64,000 bases of DNA from an uncultured Opitutales bacterium. Its GTDB lineage: Bacteria; Verrucomicrobiota; Verrucomicrobiia; Opitutales; Intestinicryptomonadaceae. Shown here one piece after another: positions 8,648 to 17,951 of this stretch. The stretch is from assembly GCA_900545715.1 (NCBI GenBank), contig URAJ01000001.1, positions 62,001 to 126,000 of the forward strand, read 5' to 3'. The position numbers and the translations under genes are program-made. Positions within the stretch are counted from its first letter, which is position 1, and each line of letters begins with the position of its first letter. The notes beneath the pieces are model-generated. The model was given only the letters and a program-made list of their open reading frames with translations. It was not told the DNA's origin and searched no databases.

Positions 8648-9331
8648 ATGTCAGCAGACCTCATAGCAAACTACATTGAAGCATTTGCGGCGTATTCGCA
8701 AGCATCCCCCGTATTATTTTGCCTTTTTATATTCGTGTTTATGACGATAGAAAGCTCTTTCATACCGTTTCCAAGCGAAGTGGTTATGATACCGGCAGGT
8801 TTTTTGGTGGCAAGATACAATATGCTCACAGCCTCGCATTTGTCAGACTTCTTGATAATTATAATACTCGGCACGGCGGGTTCCATAGCCGGGGCTTTCG
8901 TAAACTACGCGCTCTCGATAAAGCTCGGCAGGCCCTTTCTGCATAAATACGGAAAATATTTCTTTCTAAAAGAAAATGCCCTAAACCGCGCGGAGGAAAT
9001 TTTTAGGGAATACGGGGAAATAGTGACATTCGTCTGCCGCCTGCTACCCGCGATTAGGCAGCTCATTTCAATCCCCGCAGGGCTGTCGAGAATGAATATC
9101 GCAAGATTTACCCTATTCACAGGGCTTGGAGCCGGGATATGGACAACAATCCTCGCAGGTGTCGGATATTACTTAGGATATCTGACGGGCGACATATCTT
9201 ATTTGGAACTAATTCATAAAGGATCTGACATAATTAACGAGCACTATTTGTGGATAATAGGCGGGCTTGCCGTGGCGATTATTGCATACATTGCCCTGCA
9301 CCGTAAGATAATGGGCGAAAAACGCGCATAA
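8648..9331 (+). CDS. DedA-family (SNARE-associated/VTT) membrane protein
   Basis: Polytopic inner-membrane protein of 227 residues with the VTT/DedA core: TIESSFIPFPSEVVMIPAG (re-entrant loop with the conserved glutamate and proline), GSIAGAFVNYALSIKLG, then CRLLPAIRQLISIPAGLSRM with the conserved arginines. Known family members affect membrane-potential homeostasis and undecaprenyl- or phospholipid translocation; this copy's substrate is not readable from sequence. Twelve bases separate it from the DUF2062 gene, so the two are likely one unit. Confidence 0.88.
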   Translation: MSADLIANYIEAFAAYSQASPVLFCLFIFVFMTIESSFIPFPSEVVMIPAGFLVARYNMLTASHLSDFLIIIILGTAGSIAGAFVNYALSIKLGRPFLHKYGKYFFLKENALNRAEEIFREYGEIVTFVCRLLPAIRQLISIPAGLSRMNIARFTLFTGLGAGIWTTILAGVGYYLGYLTGDISYLELIHKGSDIINEHYLWIIGGLAVAIIAYIALHRKIMGEKRA

Positions 9332-9342
9332 AAAATACGAGT

Positions 9343-9819
9343 ATGTCAAAAATTACGGAAAAGTTAAAACTTTTGTACAACAAAATAGTCCGCGAACAGG
9401 CTTCTCCGGAATATATCGCCCGGGGCTGGGCAATCGGAATGTTTTGGGGTTGCATATGCCCGTTCGGGCTTCAGCTTATGTTTTCAATCCCAACGTCTTT
9501 TATCTTAAAGGGCAGCAAGATTGGAGCAACCATTGGGACTCTCATAACAAACCATTTTACCATCTTTTTAATATATCCTGTCCAATGCTATGTAGGATGC
9601 TTAATCACAGGGCGACCGCTGAGCTATGAGGCGATAAAAAAAGCAATGGTTGACGTGATTAACACACAAAGCTATGAGGCGTTAATGAACACGGGCTTTG
9701 ACCTCATTGTCGGGTTTCTCGTGGGAGGCGCGCTATTTGCGGCCATAATGACGCCGCTTACATATTTTGGCGTAAAGGGCATGGTAATTAATTTTAGGCG
9801 CAAGAACCGCGAAAAATAA
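9343..9819 (+). CDS. DUF2062 membrane protein
   Basis: 158 residues with the DUF2062 pattern: an N-terminal amphipathic part (ITEKLKLLYNKIVREQASPEYIARGWAIGMFWG), a Pro/Gly-rich helical hairpin (CPFGLQLMFSIPTSFIL), then TNHFTIFLIYPVQCYVG and a final helix FLVGGALFAAIMTPLTY. About four membrane segments. The family is often found next to envelope-lipid or glycosyltransferase genes, but its biochemical role is unsettled. It follows the DedA gene closely. No terminator is evident after it. Confidence 0.82.
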   Translation: MSKITEKLKLLYNKIVREQASPEYIARGWAIGMFWGCICPFGLQLMFSIPTSFILKGSKIGATIGTLITNHFTIFLIYPVQCYVGCLITGRPLSYEAIKKAMVDVINTQSYEALMNTGFDLIVGFLVGGALFAAIMTPLTYFGVKGMVINFRRKNREK

Positions 9820-10482
9820 CTGCTATTTTACGCGGCAAAGTTTTTTGTCTGGCAGGTATTGGGCAGGCTTTTGCACCAATAAAAAATTGCTTTTATCTAT
9901 TGCCGATTTTTATATTGCCCGCTTTTAAATTTTGCCCGTTCGGATTTGGATTAATAAAATCCAACGTGTAGAATATTATTTTTTTATTCGGTACATTGTT
10001 TTATTGGGCATGCTTATTTTAATGCAAAAGGTAAAGTTTTTCCGCCCCGCTATGTGGTCTCAAGCATTTTTATCTTAGACGTTTGGTTTGCATAAAATCA
10101 GATAGTTTTGCATAATTGTTGTTTTTTGGCGCAAAAAAAGCCCTCCATTTATCTATGTTAAATAATTTTTTTATTTATTTTTGCGTATAATTCAGAAAGA
10201 TTTTGTTAAAATTTTATTAGGACAAGATTCAATTTTTATAATTTCCTTACCCACCTGCTCCTCAAGGAATTAAGCAAAAATTCGGTCACAAGTTTTCTTT
10301 GATCCCACAGAGAGTTAAAATGAAATATAACTTAAGCTGCCTTGCCATTCAGGCAACTTTTAAGGTACAGTAGCAACCCTGCTCTTTTATCGTGCTCTTA
10401 AAAGTCTTTTCTTCAAGGGAGACATTAACGCCTAAAAAATTAAAAAAAGTACAAGTTTGCAAAAAAAGAAAAAAAAATTCCC
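9820..10482. other. Long AT-rich spacer upstream of feo region
   Basis: About 660 bases without a credible ORF. A TATAAT with TG-like extension lies at 10186-10191 (predicted start near 10198). Downstream, bases 10338-10355 form the hairpin TGCCT/AGGCA. Bases 10356-10364 (ACTTTTAAG) pair perfectly with 10397-10405 (CTTAAAAGT), and the same segment can partly pair with CTTAAG at 10331-10336. This could be a structured RNA or a leader. I could not match it to tmRNA, RNase P, SRP RNA or a known riboswitch. Confidence 0.45.
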
Positions 10483-10511
10483 TTGACAAGTTACACTTAT
10501 CTAACTTTTAT
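10483..10511 (+). promoter_or_regulatory. Sigma70-like promoter upstream of feo, with an operator-like half site
   Basis: TTGACA (10483-10488), 17-base spacer, TTTTAT (10506-10511). The spacer and -10 contain CTAACTTTT (10501-10509), the same half site as in the DtxR-like operator about 108 bases downstream. Confidence 0.6.
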
Positions 10512-10559
10512 ACCCCCAGATTTTAGTCCTTTTCTCTCTAAAAGCCCAAACGCTAAGAA

Positions 10560-10587
10560 AGCCAAAATGCAATTTGGCTGTTTTTTT
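10560..10587 (+). terminator. Terminator-like hairpin in front of feoA
   Basis: AGCCAAA (10560-10566) pairs with TTTGGCT (10573-10579), then G and seven Ts. It lies between the 10483 promoter and feoA, so it would end a transcript of about 70 bases or act as an attenuator. Confidence 0.65.
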
Positions 10588-10617
10588 GAGAATTAGAGTT
10601 AGATTAGGCTAACTTTG
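10587..10617 (+). promoter_or_regulatory. DtxR/IdeR-like iron box over a possible feoA promoter
   Basis: TTAGATTAGGCTAACTTTG at 10599-10617 matches the DtxR/IdeR consensus (TWAGGTTAGSCTAACCTWA) at 16 of 19 positions by eye. It overlaps a possible promoter, TTGAGA (10587-10592) with a 17-base spacer to TAACTT (10610-10615). Inference: a metal-bound DtxR-family repressor blocks feoAB transcription when iron is plentiful. No dtxR gene is in the window. Confidence 0.68.
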
Positions 10618-10651
10618 TAGCATACCAGCCCCTTCACTAAAAAAAATTTCA

Positions 10652-10927
10652 ATGGATAAATTTACAAAAAACGACAAAGCAAACGAAGAAACAACGACGC
10701 TCGCAGATATGCCCGTCGGATCTTCAGGTAAAATCCTTAAAATAATCCCCCACTCTCGCGGAGAAAAAAGATTCGCCGACGTTGGGCTTGTTCCGGGCAC
10801 AGAGCTTGCAATACAATCCCGCGCGCCATTTGGCGGCCTAATAAGGGTAAAGGTTATGCAAACAAGCATAACGATTCATTCCTTAGACGCTAAAAATATC
10901 CTCCTGGAAAAAGACTGCGCGCTATGA
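10652..10927 (+). CDS. feoA: Ferrous iron transport protein A
   Basis: Small cytosolic SH3-like protein of 91 residues that assists FeoB. The core LADMPVGSSGKILKI, RFADVGLVPGTELAI, APFGGLIRVKV and the final SITIHSLDAKNILL follow the FeoA pattern. A 17-residue charged N-terminal extension precedes it. Its last four bases overlap the feoB start (ATGA), which implies coupled translation. An iron-box-like operator lies 35 bases upstream. Confidence 0.9.
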   Translation: MDKFTKNDKANEETTTLADMPVGSSGKILKIIPHSRGEKRFADVGLVPGTELAIQSRAPFGGLIRVKVMQTSITIHSLDAKNILLEKDCAL

Positions 10928-13233
10928 AAAAACTTTTCAGAATCGCACTTGCCGGAAATCCAAACTGCGGCAAAACTTCGATATTTAACTGCCTGACAGG
11001 CGCAAGGCAGCATGTCGGTAACTATCCGGGTGTCACGGTAGAAAGCAAGTCCGGAAAATTCTCAATCGGAAACATTCAAATTGAGCTTATTGACCTGCCC
11101 GGAATATACTCGCTCTCCTCCATCTCCCCAGAGGAGGCTGTCGCATTCGATGAACTAACAAGCGGAAATATTGATTTAATTATAAATGTCATAGATTCGT
11201 CGGCGCCAAACAGAAGCCTCTATCTTACAACGCAGCTTACCGAGCTTGGAATTCCTATGGTCGTAGCATTTAATATGAGCGACGACGCCTTAAAAAAAGG
11301 CATAAAATTCGAAATTCCAAAGCTTGAAAAATACTTTGGATTTCCAATCGTGCAGACAGTCGGCCGCAATTACGATGGAATAAAACCTCTTATTGAAAAA
11401 ATTTCCCAGATGCTCTCCGTGCGCAACCCCCGCGCCGTGCAAACTCTCTCATACGGAAAAGACTTGGACGAATCTATAGAAGCAATAGCGGGGAAAATTA
11501 AGGCATTAAATATAGAAAGATTTACCCATATACCCCCTCGATTCTTTGCCATAAAACTTCTCGAAAGCGACACCTGCACGATGAAAATTCCGGAGCTGCA
11601 GCCCGTCTGGAAGGAGGTTTCAAGACAAATAAAGCACTTGTCGGCCATCCACGCAATAGACGATACGCCCACATTCATGGCGGATAAAAGATACGCAATA
11701 ATAGCAGGCGCATGCCGCGGCGCAATCTCCTTCCCCGCGCAAAAAAGGCGCGATATTTCCGACGCCATTGACACAGTCGTCACCAATAAGTTTTTGGGCC
11801 TGCCGATATTTTTTGCAATAATGTACGCTACCTTTTGGTTTACATTCACATGCGCCGATCCCGTAATGGGCTGGATTGAAGAAGCGTTTGCGGCCCTCGG
11901 AGACGGCATAAAATCCGCATGGGGAAGCGGCACTCTCCCCTACATAAGAGACCTTTTGACAGACGGGATAATCGGAGGTGTCGGCGGAGTTGTCGTATTT
12001 TTGCCAAACATACTGTTTATGTTTTTTGCGCTCGCGCTTCTCGAAGAAAGCGGATATATGGCGCGCGCAGCATTTATCATGGACGGAGTGATGAGGCGTT
12101 TCGGACTGCAGGGGAAATCTTTTGTGCCGCTTATTCTCGGCTTTGGGTGCAGCGTGCCTGCTATAATGGCAACGCGCTCGATAGAGTCGGAGCGCGACAG
12201 GAAGACAACCATAATGGTGTTGCCGCTCATGAGCTGCAGCGCGCGCTTACCAATATACTCTCTAATAATACCGGCATTTTTCGCGGAAAAATATCAGGCA
12301 TTTACAATGTGGGCGATATACATACTCGGCATAGCGGTTGCGCTTCTTGCCGCGCTCGCCTTGAAAAAAACGGTTTTCAAAGGGGAAGGCGAAGTGTACC
12401 TCATGGAACTGCCGCCTTACAGATTCCCCACGCTAAAAAGCCTGCTTCTGCATATGTGGGACAAAGGCAAAGTGTACCTTAGAAAAGCCGGCACTATAAT
12501 TCTCGCAACCTCCATAATATTATACGCGTGCAATACCTTCCCGGAAAAGACCGAATTTTCGAAAGATTACGACACCCTAATATCGAAAGATATCTCCTCC
12601 GCGAAAATATCAGAAGATCAGATTAAAATTTTGGAGGTCGGAGGGGCCCTCGGCGCCGCAGACATTGCAGAAATTGAAGGAAACTCTTACATTATGCCAG
12701 AAAGCCTTATTGAAGTACTCTACGATAAAAATCTGACAGCCGAGCAGAAAAATATTGTCGATACGGCGGCAAAAGCCAATGCATCAATCGCCGCACTCCA
12801 AAATGAGAAATCGGCCGAACTGCTCGAATATACAATATCTGGGCGCATTGGGAAATTCTTCGAGCCAGTATTTGAGCCAATCGGATTTGACTGGAAGCTC
12901 ACGACCGCCACAATCGGCGCGCTCGCCGCAAAAGAAGTGTTTGTCTCCCAGCTCGGTATTCTCTATTCCGAGGGAGAGAGTGACGAAGAAAGCCAAACTC
13001 TGCGCGAAAAACTCGCAGAAACATACACTCCGCTACAAGCCTTTTGCATTATGGTTTTCTGCTTGCTTTCAATACCGTGCCTTGCAACTCTCGCAATCAT
13101 AAAACGGGAACTCAACTCTTGGAAGGCGCCCATTTTAGAAGCCGCTATGCTCTTTTCGATAGCCTATATTTTGACTTTTATAATATACCAAGCTGGAACG
13201 CTCTTGGGAATTGGCACAAAAATTTTGGGATAG
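10924..13233 (+). CDS. feoB: Ferrous iron transporter B
   Basis: GTP-driven Fe2+ importer in the inner membrane, 769 residues. The N-terminal G domain shows G1 GNPNCGKT, the switch region VGNYPGVTVE, G3 DLPGIYSL and the G4-like FNMSD. The membrane part carries the two Gate motifs: GGVGGVVVFLPNILFMF followed by GYMARAAFIMD, LGFGCSVPAIMATR (metal-path cysteine), and later AAKEVFVSQLGILY. An Ala/Glu-rich soluble insertion of about 100 residues (roughly 540-640) sits between the two Gate repeats, common in Bacteroidetes/Verrucomicrobia-type FeoB. It overlaps feoA by 4 bases and is followed by a Cys-rich accessory gene. Confidence 0.95.
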   Translation: MKKLFRIALAGNPNCGKTSIFNCLTGARQHVGNYPGVTVESKSGKFSIGNIQIELIDLPGIYSLSSISPEEAVAFDELTSGNIDLIINVIDSSAPNRSLYLTTQLTELGIPMVVAFNMSDDALKKGIKFEIPKLEKYFGFPIVQTVGRNYDGIKPLIEKISQMLSVRNPRAVQTLSYGKDLDESIEAIAGKIKALNIERFTHIPPRFFAIKLLESDTCTMKIPELQPVWKEVSRQIKHLSAIHAIDDTPTFMADKRYAIIAGACRGAISFPAQKRRDISDAIDTVVTNKFLGLPIFFAIMYATFWFTFTCADPVMGWIEEAFAALGDGIKSAWGSGTLPYIRDLLTDGIIGGVGGVVVFLPNILFMFFALALLEESGYMARAAFIMDGVMRRFGLQGKSFVPLILGFGCSVPAIMATRSIESERDRKTTIMVLPLMSCSARLPIYSLIIPAFFAEKYQAFTMWAIYILGIAVALLAALALKKTVFKGEGEVYLMELPPYRFPTLKSLLLHMWDKGKVYLRKAGTIILATSIILYACNTFPEKTEFSKDYDTLISKDISSAKISEDQIKILEVGGALGAADIAEIEGNSYIMPESLIEVLYDKNLTAEQKNIVDTAAKANASIAALQNEKSAELLEYTISGRIGKFFEPVFEPIGFDWKLTTATIGALAAKEVFVSQLGILYSEGESDEESQTLREKLAETYTPLQAFCIMVFCLLSIPCLATLAIIKRELNSWKAPILEAAMLFSIAYILTFIIYQAGTLLGIGTKILG

Positions 13234-13270
13234 CATAAAGGATTAAGAAACTTAAATTGGAGATTTTTTT

Positions 13271-13447
13271 ATGGAAAAAATGGTAATAGTGCTTTTCACG
13301 GTTATCGCTGCGTGTCTGCTCTTGTTCAGGCTCTCAAAGAAGCTCAAAACCTCCTCTCGAAATGGGGCATGCGGAGAATGCTGCGGCTGCTGCCGCGGGA
13401 AAGCTTGCGCGTGCTCCGATAAAAAAAACAATTTGGAAATGAAATAG
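13271..13447 (+). CDS. FeoB-associated Cys-rich membrane protein
   Basis: A 58-codon gene, 37 bases after feoB. It encodes one N-terminal membrane helix (VIVLFTVIAACLLLF), a basic hinge (RLSKKLK) and a cysteine cluster CGECCGCCRGKACAC (eight Cys within residues 34-48). This layout matches the small FeoB-associated Cys-rich family (Pfam PF12669) found beside feoB in many anaerobes; its exact job in Fe2+ uptake is unproven. The perfect operon position and the following strong terminator support it as the third feo gene. Confidence 0.85.
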   Translation: MEKMVIVLFTVIAACLLLFRLSKKLKTSSRNGACGECCGCCRGKACACSDKKNNLEMK

Positions 13448-13461
13448 TCTGTTATAATCGC

Positions 13462-13499
13462 AACGCCGCGGAGGACCATGACTCCGCGGCGTTTTTTTT
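13462..13499 (+). terminator. Intrinsic terminator of the feo operon
   Basis: Twelve-base perfect stem AACGCCGCGGAG (13462-13473) with CTCCGCGGCGTT (13482-13493), followed by Ts. Confidence 0.92.
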
Positions 13500-13614
13500 G
13501 TATGTACACGGCCCTGTTAAAAAATACACCATATACATAATGCGCAAGGTTTAGGGATAGTTTAAGCCGCACGCAAACTCAGAAAAGTCCGCCGGAAAAA
13601 ACAATCAGTTAAGC

Positions 13615-13662
13615 AAAAAAAAAACGCGCAACCCGCGGTGTCAAAACCATCGAATTGCGCGT
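13615..13662 (-). terminator. Terminator of clpB (minus strand)
   Basis: On the minus strand ACGCGCAA (plus 13655-13662) pairs with TTGCGCGT (plus 13624-13631) across a long loop and runs into a T tract (plus-strand A run). Confidence 0.65.
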
Positions 13663-13679
13663 CGCAAAAGGAAAAGGGT

Positions 13680-16256
13680 TTATGCCAAATCTTTTTCCGT
13701 AAACTTCATCACGCCGCCTTCCGTAACCTTTCCGGAAATTATTGCGCGGGCGAGCGGATTTTCTATTCTGTTGTTTATGACCCTCTTTAACGGGCGCGCC
13801 CCATAGAGCGGATCGTACGCTTTTTCGGCGAGGAAATCGTACGCGCCTTTTGTAAGCTCCACCTTTATATTTTGCGGTTCGAGCCTCTTGTTGAGCGAAT
13901 CTATCTGCAGCTTTACTATCTTTACTATCTCCGGAAGCTGCAACGCCTTGAACATTACTATGTCGTCAATTCTATTGATAAATTCGGGTTTAAAGTGCGC
14001 CCTTACCTCGGCCATAACGCCCTCGCGGGTAGATTCCGAAAGCGAGCCGTCAGGCTCTATTTTACCGTCGGTAATAAAGCGCGCCCCTATGTTGGACGTC
14101 ATTATTATGACGGTGTTTTTGAAGTCAACCTTGCGCCCTTGCGAATCCGTCAACACTCCGTCGTCCATTACTTGCAATAGAGTGTTTAGAACCTCCGGGT
14201 GTGCTTTTTCAACTTCGTCAAACAGCACGACAGAATACGGCCTACGGCGGACAGCCTCGGTCAGCTGGCCCCCCTGTTCGTATCCGACATATCCGGGCGG
14301 CGCGCCTATGAGCCTTGCCACCGAATGTTTTTCCATGTACTCGGACATGTCGATTCTTACCATATTTTCCTCGTTGTTGAAAAGCGCCTCGCTTAGAGTC
14401 TTCGCAAGTTCTGTCTTTCCTACGCCCGTCGGCCCGAGGAATAGGAATGTGCCCGTCGGGCGCTTGGGATCCTGTATTCCAGCGCGCGAGCGGAGAATCG
14501 CATTGGCGACGCTCTCGACCGCCTCGTCCTGTCCGACCACCCTGTGGTGCAATATTTCAGGAAGCTTTAAGAGTCTTTCCTTATCGCTTTCAACAAGCTT
14601 CTTTACAGGAATTCCCGTCCATTCGGCGACAATCGCCGCTATTTCGTCGGCATTAACGCTCTCGCTTATCAGGGAATTGCCCTCTTTCTCGACTTCCATT
14701 GCTTTTTTAAGCTCTTCTTCAAGCTTTGGAAGTTCGCCGTATTTTATCTCGGCGGCTTCGGTCAAATTGTAGTCGCGCTCGGCGCGCTCCATGCGCATTT
14801 TTGCGGCTTCGATTTTCTCGCGCAAAGTCACGGCTTTCTTGGTTGACTCTTTTTCAGCCTCCCATTTTGCCTTCATCGCGGCGGAATCCGTACGAAGTTG
14901 GGCGAGCTCTTTGCGGACTTCTTCGAGGCGTTTCTCGTCGTGGTTTTCCTTTACGAGAGCTTTTTCCTCTATTTCGAGCCTGCGCACTTTTCTCAACATT
15001 GTGTCGAGATCGGTGGGCATAGAGTCGAGCTGTGTCTTGATTCTCGCGCAAGCCTCATCGACGAGGTCAATCGCCTTGTCGGGGAGCTGGCGCCCAGAAA
15101 TGTACCTGTCGCTTAGCACGGACGCCTCAACAAGCGCCCTGTCTTGAATGTGCACGCCGTGGAAAGTCTCGAAGCGCTCTTTGAGCCCGCGCAATATGGA
15201 TATTGTAGTCTCGACGTCTGGCTCCGCGACATAGACGCTCTGGAACCTGCGTTCGAGCGCGGGATCCTTTTCGATATACTGCCTGTATTCGTCGAGGGTC
15301 GTAGCGCCTACGCAACGCAACTCGCCGCGCGCAAGCATCGGCTTTAGCATATTGGAGGCATCCATCGACCCTTCCGTCTTTCCGGCTCCGACTATCGTGT
15401 GGAGCTCGTCGATAAACAGGATTATCTTGCCTTCGCTTTCTTTTATTTTATTGAGAACCGCCTTTAAGCGCTCTTCAAACTCGCCGCGGTATTTCGCACC
15501 GGCTATCAGCGCGCCCATATCGAGGGCGAATACGGTCTTGTCTTTCAAGCCGTCGGGAACGTCGCGGCGCACAATGCGCTGCGCCAAACCTTCGGCTATC
15601 GCCGTTTTACCAACGCCCGGCTCGCCTATGAGAACGGGGTTGTTTTTAGTCTTTCTGGACAAAATTCTAATTACTCGGTTTATTTCGTCCTCGCGGCCGA
15701 TGACGGGGTCGAGCTTTCCGGCTCCGGCAAGTTTAACCAAATCTGCGCCGTACTTTTCGAGAACGTCGTAAGTGTCTTCCGGTGTTTTTGTAGTCACGTG
15801 ATCGTTTCCTCTCATCTGTTTAATTATTTCTTCCACCGAGTCTCGCGTTATCTGCAGACTCCTGAAAAGATCCGCCATCTGGGCGGGCTCGGGCTTTTCG
15901 ATTATCGCTAAAAACATGTGCTCTGTCGAGACAAAATCGTCGCGCATTTTTTTGGCTATCTCCTCCGCGCGCCCTATTGTCTGCGAGCATGAATTGCTCA
16001 TGTACACATCGGTATTCGAACCCGAAACCTTTGGAAGCGAATCGAGAACGCGGCGTATGCCGAGTTCCAACGCCGAACGCTTGTCGGCGCCCATTTTAGA
16101 AAGCAGCGCTCCCACGATGCCGCCGTCCTGCGCTACAAGACTCGCCAACAAGTGCACCTGCTGTACTTCGCTGTTGCCCCTGCCTTTGGCTATCTCGATG
16201 GCGCCATTGATGGCCTCCACGCTTTTTTCTGTAAGTTTTTCGGGATTGATATTCAT
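13680..16256 (-). CDS. clpB: Disaggregase chaperone ClpB
   Basis: Hexameric AAA+ chaperone that, with DnaK, extracts proteins from aggregates. The 858-residue length is typical. Domains in order: Clp N domain (1-150), AAA1 with Walker [10 protein letters not shown] and Walker [10 protein letters not shown], a long coiled-coil M domain (about 405-525, rich in Glu/Lys/Arg), and AAA2 with GPTGVGKTE and sensor-type TSNIGARF. It retains ClpB features ([19 protein letters not shown]) and lacks the ClpP-binding loop of ClpA/X types. Monocistronic, with its own terminator. No CIRCE inverted repeat is seen upstream, so the heat-shock control is not readable. Confidence 0.96.
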   Translation of the reverse strand: MNINPEKLTEKSVEAINGAIEIAKGRGNSEVQQVHLLASLVAQDGGIVGALLSKMGADKRSALELGIRRVLDSLPKVSGSNTDVYMSNSCSQTIGRAEEIAKKMRDDFVSTEHMFLAIIEKPEPAQMADLFRSLQITRDSVEEIIKQMRGNDHVTTKTPEDTYDVLEKYGADLVKLAGAGKLDPVIGREDEINRVIRILSRKTKNNPVLIGEPGVGKTAIAEGLAQRIVRRDVPDGLKDKTVFALDMGALIAGAKYRGEFEERLKAVLNKIKESEGKIILFIDELHTIVGAGKTEGSMDASNMLKPMLARGELRCVGATTLDEYRQYIEKDPALERRFQSVYVAEPDVETTISILRGLKERFETFHGVHIQDRALVEASVLSDRYISGRQLPDKAIDLVDEACARIKTQLDSMPTDLDTMLRKVRRLEIEEKALVKENHDEKRLEEVRKELAQLRTDSAAMKAKWEAEKESTKKAVTLREKIEAAKMRMERAERDYNLTEAAEIKYGELPKLEEELKKAMEVEKEGNSLISESVNADEIAAIVAEWTGIPVKKLVESDKERLLKLPEILHHRVVGQDEAVESVANAILRSRAGIQDPKRPTGTFLFLGPTGVGKTELAKTLSEALFNNEENMVRIDMSEYMEKHSVARLIGAPPGYVGYEQGGQLTEAVRRRPYSVVLFDEVEKAHPEVLNTLLQVMDDGVLTDSQGRKVDFKNTVIIMTSNIGARFITDGKIEPDGSLSESTREGVMAEVRAHFKPEFINRIDDIVMFKALQLPEIVKIVKLQIDSLNKRLEPQNIKVELTKGAYDFLAEKAYDPLYGARPLKRVINNRIENPLARAIISGKVTEGGVMKFTEKDLA

Positions 16257-16464
16257 ATATTTTTAATGTAGCATTTGTTATGCCAGAATGCAATAATTTA
16301 ATAATTAAACGCTTAATAAAAAGTGGCAGAGTTCAATATGTGACAAAATCGCACACCCTGCCAGATTTTGACACACACGGTTTAAGGCAGTTTCCAATTT
16401 TGGCACAACCGGCCCGTCAAATTCATAAATAAAAATCACCGCTCCTCACTGTCGTCATCAAATC
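16257..16464. other. Non-coding spacer upstream of clpB
   Basis: Together with the hom terminator and tail, 346 bases separate clpB from hom. On the minus strand a weak TTGCAT-17-TACATT pair lies just before the clpB ATG. I see no ORF and no recognised heat-shock operator. Confidence 0.4.
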
Positions 16465-16498
16465 TATAAAATAAAAGACGCCCGCTAAATGCGGGCGC
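16465..16498 (-). terminator. Terminator of the serA-plsY-hom operon
   Basis: CGCCCGC (16479-16485) pairs with GCGGGCG (16491-16497) around TAAAT; the minus-strand 3' side is T-rich. Confidence 0.75.
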
Positions 16499-16602
16499 CT
16501 TCAAAAGTAGAAAATACACAGTATTTAGCGGCTCGACATTGCAAATTCACAAACGGCTAAAAAATATATCCGCCGCGATATTAATCCGCAACATTCAAAA
16601 GG

Positions 16603-17892
16603 CTAATACCCAAAGCGCAGCACAAACGGCTCTGACGATACTTTCGGATTATTTTTCAACTCTCCGCAAGCTCTCTGTATGGCCCCCTCGGTCGTTGTGT
16701 GGGTTGTGAGAAGCAACCACGCCCTTCCCTCAGTCTTGCACGAACGCTGCATCAAGGTCTCTATCGATATGCCGCAATCTGACAGCGTCTTTGCTATCGA
16801 CGCCAAAACCCCTGCCTCGTCGTCAACTTCAAGCCTAATATAAAACTCTCCGGACACTTCGTCGAGCTCCGCTACCCTCGCTTTTTCAGGCGGCGTCGGG
16901 ATTAGCGTCTTTGGCTCGCCGGATATGTATTTTATGGCGTCAAAAATATCGGCGATTACTGCGCTTGAAGTCGCGTCGCCGCCGGCTCCGCGCCCGATGT
17001 GGATTGTCCGCCCCACTACGTCTCCGGTTATCGCAACTGCGTTGTACACCTCGTTTACGTTCGCCACAGCGTCGGAAAGCGGAACGAGTGCCGGATATAC
17101 AGACGCAAACAGCGCACCTTCTTCACCGACAGTCCTAACCGCCGCGATGAGCTTCACCCTGTATCCAAAGTCCTTAGCCCACGCCATGTCTTCGAGCGTC
17201 ACGCGCCTTATGCCGCAAACTATCGAAGGCTTTATCCATACCCCGTGCGCTATATAGCCGAGTATCGATATTTTATGGGAAGCGTCTATTCCGTCGAGAT
17301 CCAGAGATTCGTCCGCCTCAACGTATCCGAGCCTTTTGGCGTCCGCAAGAATCGCCTCGTACGCGGCGTTTTCGCGTTCCATGCGGGTTAGGATATAGTT
17401 GCACGTGCCGTTTAGTATCCCGTATATTAACGGGAAGCGGTTTGCCACAAGCCCTTCGCGAAGAACCTTTATTATTGGGACTCCCCCCGCGACACTCGCC
17501 TCAAAAAAATAGCTGCCCTTCGATTTTTTTGCCTCGGCAAAAATTTCCTCGCCGCGAGCGCATATCACAGCCTTGTTTGCGCTTACGACCGTCTTGCCGT
17601 TGCGCAATGCGGCAATCGTGTAATCGAACGCCGCCCCCGTGCCGCCCATGAGTTCGCAAACTATGTCTATTTCCGGGTCGTTAATTATATCGTACGGATT
17701 CTGGGTCAATTTTTCCGGCGGAATTTCGACTGCGCGTTTTTTGGACAAGTCGCGCACGCACACTTTTGAGAGTTCGTAGTCAACCCCAAAGCGGGCCGCG
17801 AGCCTGCCTCCGTCAAGATTTTTCCATACCGCGCCTGCGACAGTCCCAAACCCTATAAAACCTATCTTAAATGTTTTTTTCTTTGTATCCAT
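16603..17892 (-). CDS. hom: Homoserine dehydrogenase
   Basis: Reduces aspartate semialdehyde to homoserine, the branch point to threonine and methionine. 429 residues from the ATG at 17892; the frame also opens at a TTG (17910), which I reject. The NAD(P)-binding fold starts with GFIGFGTVAGAVW, followed by VVSANKAVIC, the substrate domain with GILNGTCNYILTRM and the catalytic lysine in LDGIDASHKISIL. A C-terminal ACT domain (about 350-429, EVDDEAGVLASIAKTLSDCGI) suggests feedback control, probably by threonine. It is not fused to aspartokinase. Last gene after serA and plsY, 59 bases from plsY. Confidence 0.94.
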   Translation of the reverse strand: MDTKKKTFKIGFIGFGTVAGAVWKNLDGGRLAARFGVDYELSKVCVRDLSKKRAVEIPPEKLTQNPYDIINDPEIDIVCELMGGTGAAFDYTIAALRNGKTVVSANKAVICARGEEIFAEAKKSKGSYFFEASVAGGVPIIKVLREGLVANRFPLIYGILNGTCNYILTRMERENAAYEAILADAKRLGYVEADESLDLDGIDASHKISILGYIAHGVWIKPSIVCGIRRVTLEDMAWAKDFGYRVKLIAAVRTVGEEGALFASVYPALVPLSDAVANVNEVYNAVAITGDVVGRTIHIGRGAGGDATSSAVIADIFDAIKYISGEPKTLIPTPPEKARVAELDEVSGEFYIRLEVDDEAGVLASIAKTLSDCGISIETLMQRSCKTEGRAWLLLTTHTTTEGAIQRACGELKNNPKVSSEPFVLRFGY

Positions 17893-17951
17893 AATATCAA
17901 TGCGCCCCAAAAATCCTACGAATGCGCAAAGCAGCGCACTCCGTCCACAGG

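Noticed and set aside
10200..10440. 6S RNA, tmRNA, RNase P RNA or SRP RNA
   Set aside because: The region has hairpins, but I could not find the conserved elements of these RNAs, so it is reported only as unassigned structure.
13888..14772. 294-codon plus-strand ORF
   Set aside because: Antisense shadow of the AAA2 region of clpB.
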